Shown: positions 5,260 to 7,140 of the stretch, piece after piece
Layout: each line of letters opens with the position of its first letter
Numbering within the stretch: position 1 is the first letter of the stretch
NCBI GenBank assembly: GCA_027024625.1
Contig: JALVRY010000058.1
Coordinates: 1 to 7,140, forward strand
Length of the DNA stretch: 7,140 nucleotides
DNA from: Thiotrichaceae bacterium
GTDB taxonomy: Bacteria; Pseudomonadota; Gammaproteobacteria; Thiotrichales; Thiotrichaceae
Direction of reading: 5' to 3'
The notes under the pieces: generated by a model
What the model saw: the letters and a program-made list of their open reading frames with translations, nothing else
What the model was told of the DNA's origin: nothing
Databases searched by the model: none
Position numbers and translations under genes: made by a program

Positions 5260-6684
5260 ATGAAAACGATAAAAAAAATACTCATTCTATTCTTAGTGAT
5301 TGCATTACTCGGTATTGCGATTAGCTATCTTTACTTTATTAACCCTGAACCTTTCAGAATTATTGAAAAAATTATTCCTGAACCACATCAAGAAACAGCA
5401 ATAGAACACACTGCCAAACATGCAGACCCCAATTATGTTTGCCCCATGCATCCACAAATTGTGAGAGGTGAACCAGGGAATTGTCCAATTTGTGGTATGA
5501 CTTTAGTGAAAAAAGAAGCCCCCGTAGAAAACACATCCACTAAAGCTAAAACCGAGAAAAAGGAAAAGAAAATTCTCTATTGGGTTGCTCCGATGGATCC
5601 TAATTTCCGTCGAGATGAGCCAGGGAAATCACCCATGGGTATGGATCTTGTACCTGTTTACGATGAAGGGGGTTCAGCAGAAAATAGTGATGACGAGTAC
5701 CCTGCCATCACCGTCAAACATAGCATTGCCCAAAGTATGGGAGTTAGAACGGCAACGGTACAAAAAGAGGCTCTTTCTCGCACCATCAAAACCGTTGGCT
5801 TTATGAGTTACAACGAAGACAAGTTGCAACACGTCCACACACGCACGGAAGGCTGGGTAGAAAGTATTACTGCCAAAGCACAAGGCGATTATATTAAGAA
5901 AGGTAGCGTACTGTTTCACTACTATTCACCTGATTTGGTTGCCGCCCAAGAGGATTATCTGCTCGCCCTGAAAGGTGCCGTCTTGTACTCCGAAAAGGGG
6001 ACTCGCAATATCATTGAATCTGCCAAAATAAAAATGCGCTTAATTGGTGTGCCAGAGAGCATTATCACAGAGATTACAAAAACACGTAAATCAGTAAAAA
6101 AAATACCTGTTTATGCCCCCACTAGCGGCACAATTACCAAGCTTGAAGTTCGAAAAGGGATGTATATTGTGCCTGCCACAATACTCTACACTATTGAAGA
6201 TTTAAGTAGCATTTGGGTGATTGTCGATGTCTTTGAAAATCAGCTTAACTGGGTCAGAGAGGGTAATCCTGCAACCATCCGTGTTGAAGCGTTAGGAAAC
6301 AAAGAGTTCACAGGTCGTGTTGATTATATCTACCCCGAGCTTGCTTCAATGACCCGAACCCTGCGAGTCCGATTGGTTTTTGATAATCCCAAGGGGCAAT
6401 TCAAGCCCAATATGTTTGCCGATGTCAGCATCCAAGGCACTGTTCACGAAGCTCTCACCGTACCTAACGAAGCGATAATCTTATCCGAAGAAGGTAAACG
6501 CATTGTTAAAGTGACAGGGGATAATGAATATCAGCCCATCACCGTCCGCACAGGTATTAAATCGGGTGGAAAAACAGAAATATTGGAAGGTTTAGCGGAA
6601 GGCGACAAAATCGTCGTATCCAGCCAATTCCTGTTGGATTCAGAGAGCAATCTGCAAGCCAGCTTTAGACGACTAAGCGAATAG
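5260..6684 (+). CDS. cusB: CusB-like periplasmic adaptor of a heavy-metal RND efflux pump
   Basis: A 474-residue membrane-fusion protein that would link an RND pump to an outer-membrane channel and pass metal ions to it. Order of parts: an N-terminal membrane anchor (about 5-27) with no lipobox; a heavy-metal-binding domain YVCPMHP...CPICGM with Cys61, Met63, His64, Cys75, Cys78 and Met80; and a second, CusB-type Met-containing segment WVAPMDPNFRRDEPGKSPMG (108-127) ending in MDLVP (Met112, Met126, Met128). Next come the first lipoyl half (about 193-215), a helical hairpin (about 216-280), the second lipoyl half starting at APTSG (286), a beta-barrel (about 308-385) and the membrane-proximal domain. 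The ligands favour Cu(I)/Ag(I), but this is family inference. ATG 5260 is chosen over an in-frame GTG at 5251; neither has a clear ribosome-binding site. The pump gene follows after nine bases. Confidence 0.93.
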   Translation: MKTIKKILILFLVIALLGIAISYLYFINPEPFRIIEKIIPEPHQETAIEHTAKHADPNYVCPMHPQIVRGEPGNCPICGMTLVKKEAPVENTSTKAKTEKKEKKILYWVAPMDPNFRRDEPGKSPMGMDLVPVYDEGGSAENSDDEYPAITVKHSIAQSMGVRTATVQKEALSRTIKTVGFMSYNEDKLQHVHTRTEGWVESITAKAQGDYIKKGSVLFHYYSPDLVAAQEDYLLALKGAVLYSEKGTRNIIESAKIKMRLIGVPESIITEITKTRKSVKKIPVYAPTSGTITKLEVRKGMYIVPATILYTIEDLSSIWVIVDVFENQLNWVREGNPATIRVEALGNKEFTGRVDYIYPELASMTRTLRVRLVFDNPKGQFKPNMFADVSIQGTVHEALTVPNEAIILSEEGKRIVKVTGDNEYQPITVRTGIKSGGKTEILEGLAEGDKIVVSSQFLLDSESNLQASFRRLSE

Positions 6685-6688
6685 GGGG
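6683..6688 (+). promoter_or_regulatory. Ribosome-binding site of the cusA-like gene, overlapping the cusB stop
   Basis: AGGGGG begins inside the TAG stop of the adaptor gene and lies five bases before the ATG at 6694, which points to coupled translation. A GTG at 6691 directly before the ATG is a less likely start. Confidence 0.75.
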
Positions 6689-6693
6689 CGGTG

Positions 6694-7140
6694 ATGTTAT
6701 CTAAATTAATTCATTGGTCAATCGCCAATCGGTTCTTAGTTATTGCGATTAGCATTATGCTTGCTGCATGGGGTGTGGTGACACTAAAACATACTGCATT
6801 GGATGCTATTCCTGACCTGTCCGATGTGCAAGTCATCATCAAAACCAACTATGCAGGACAAGCCCCACAGGTAGTGGAAGATCAGGTCACTTATCCGATT
6901 ACCACCACGATGCTATCCGTCCCAAAGACAACGGCAGTGCGGGGTTTCTCTTTTTTTGGTGACTCCTACGTTTATGTTATTTTTGAAGATGGCACGGATA
7001 TTTATTGGGCACGGTCACGAGTGTTGGAATACCTCAGCCAAGCGGCAAGCCAATTACCTGCGGGCGTAGAGCCTCAGCTTGGCCCCGATGCCACAGGCGT
7101 AGGCTGGGTGTATGAATACGCCTTAGTCGATAAAAGTGGC
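6694..7140 (+). CDS. cusA: CusA-like heavy-metal efflux RND pump, N-terminal part
   Basis: The first 149 codons of an inner-membrane RND transporter, open to the window edge; the family is normally a little over 1000 residues, so about 14% is seen. The N-terminus [16 protein letters not shown] with the first membrane helix (about 13-31) is typical of the heavy-metal (HME) RND class. The same holds for [31 protein letters not shown], the [20 protein letters not shown] block, and the [17 protein letters not shown] end. It would export a metal ion from cytoplasm or periplasm using the proton gradient, working with the upstream CusB-like adaptor. Copper or silver is favoured over zinc, cobalt or cadmium because of the CusB-type partner, but the metal-binding Met residues of the pump lie beyond the window. 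Confidence 0.95.
   Translation, partial: MLSKLIHWSIANRFLVIAISIMLAAWGVVTLKHTALDAIPDLSDVQVIIKTNYAGQAPQVVEDQVTYPITTTMLSVPKTTAVRGFSFFGDSYVYVIFEDGTDIYWARSRVLEYLSQAASQLPAGVEPQLGPDATGVGWVYEYALVDKSG

Overview
The window looks like chromosomal DNA of an AT-rich gammaproteobacterium. The base composition (about 40% GC by eye) and the style of the proteins (CreD, an Ogt-type methyltransferase, a CusB/CusA pair) fit that group. A secreted Gly/Asn-rich protein resembling sulfur globule proteins hints at a sulfur-oxidising lineage such as Thiotrichales, but this is inference. No rRNA, tRNA, CRISPR array, transposase or phage gene is visible.

Left part (1-1065, + strand). A compact run of three genes: the C-terminus of a protein ending in a GyrI-like effector-binding domain, a MazG-like nucleotide pyrophosphohydrolase, and an O6-alkylguanine-DNA alkyltransferase (Ogt). 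The last two overlap by one base. Together they suggest nucleotide-pool cleaning plus direct repair of alkylated DNA, possibly under the upstream regulator.

Middle part (1066-4602). A secreted low-complexity protein gene (+) has a long leader containing a stable hairpin, and it ends at a strong bidirectional hairpin terminator shared with the convergent creD gene (-). This CreD carries an extra N-terminal membrane segment. A 50-bp nested inverted repeat sits between creD and a divergent alpha/beta hydrolase gene (+), and it overlaps the hydrolase ribosome-binding region. A small YkgJ-type cysteine-cluster protein follows.

Right part (4603-7140, + strand). A heavy-metal efflux locus: a small exported Cys/His/Met-rich protein resembling CzcI/CopL-type leader proteins, then a roughly 190-bp imperfect inverted-repeat element, then a CusB-like periplasmic adaptor with an added heavy-metal-binding domain, then the start of a CusA-like RND pump that runs off the window. 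No outer-membrane CusC/TolC gene lies where it is often found; the inverted-repeat element occupies that gap.

The most notable items are the inverted-repeat element at 5027-5215, the nested dyad at 3551-3600, the sulfur-globule-like protein with its hexanucleotide microsatellite, and the CusBA locus with no CusC in view. I do not see a clearly new multi-gene system.
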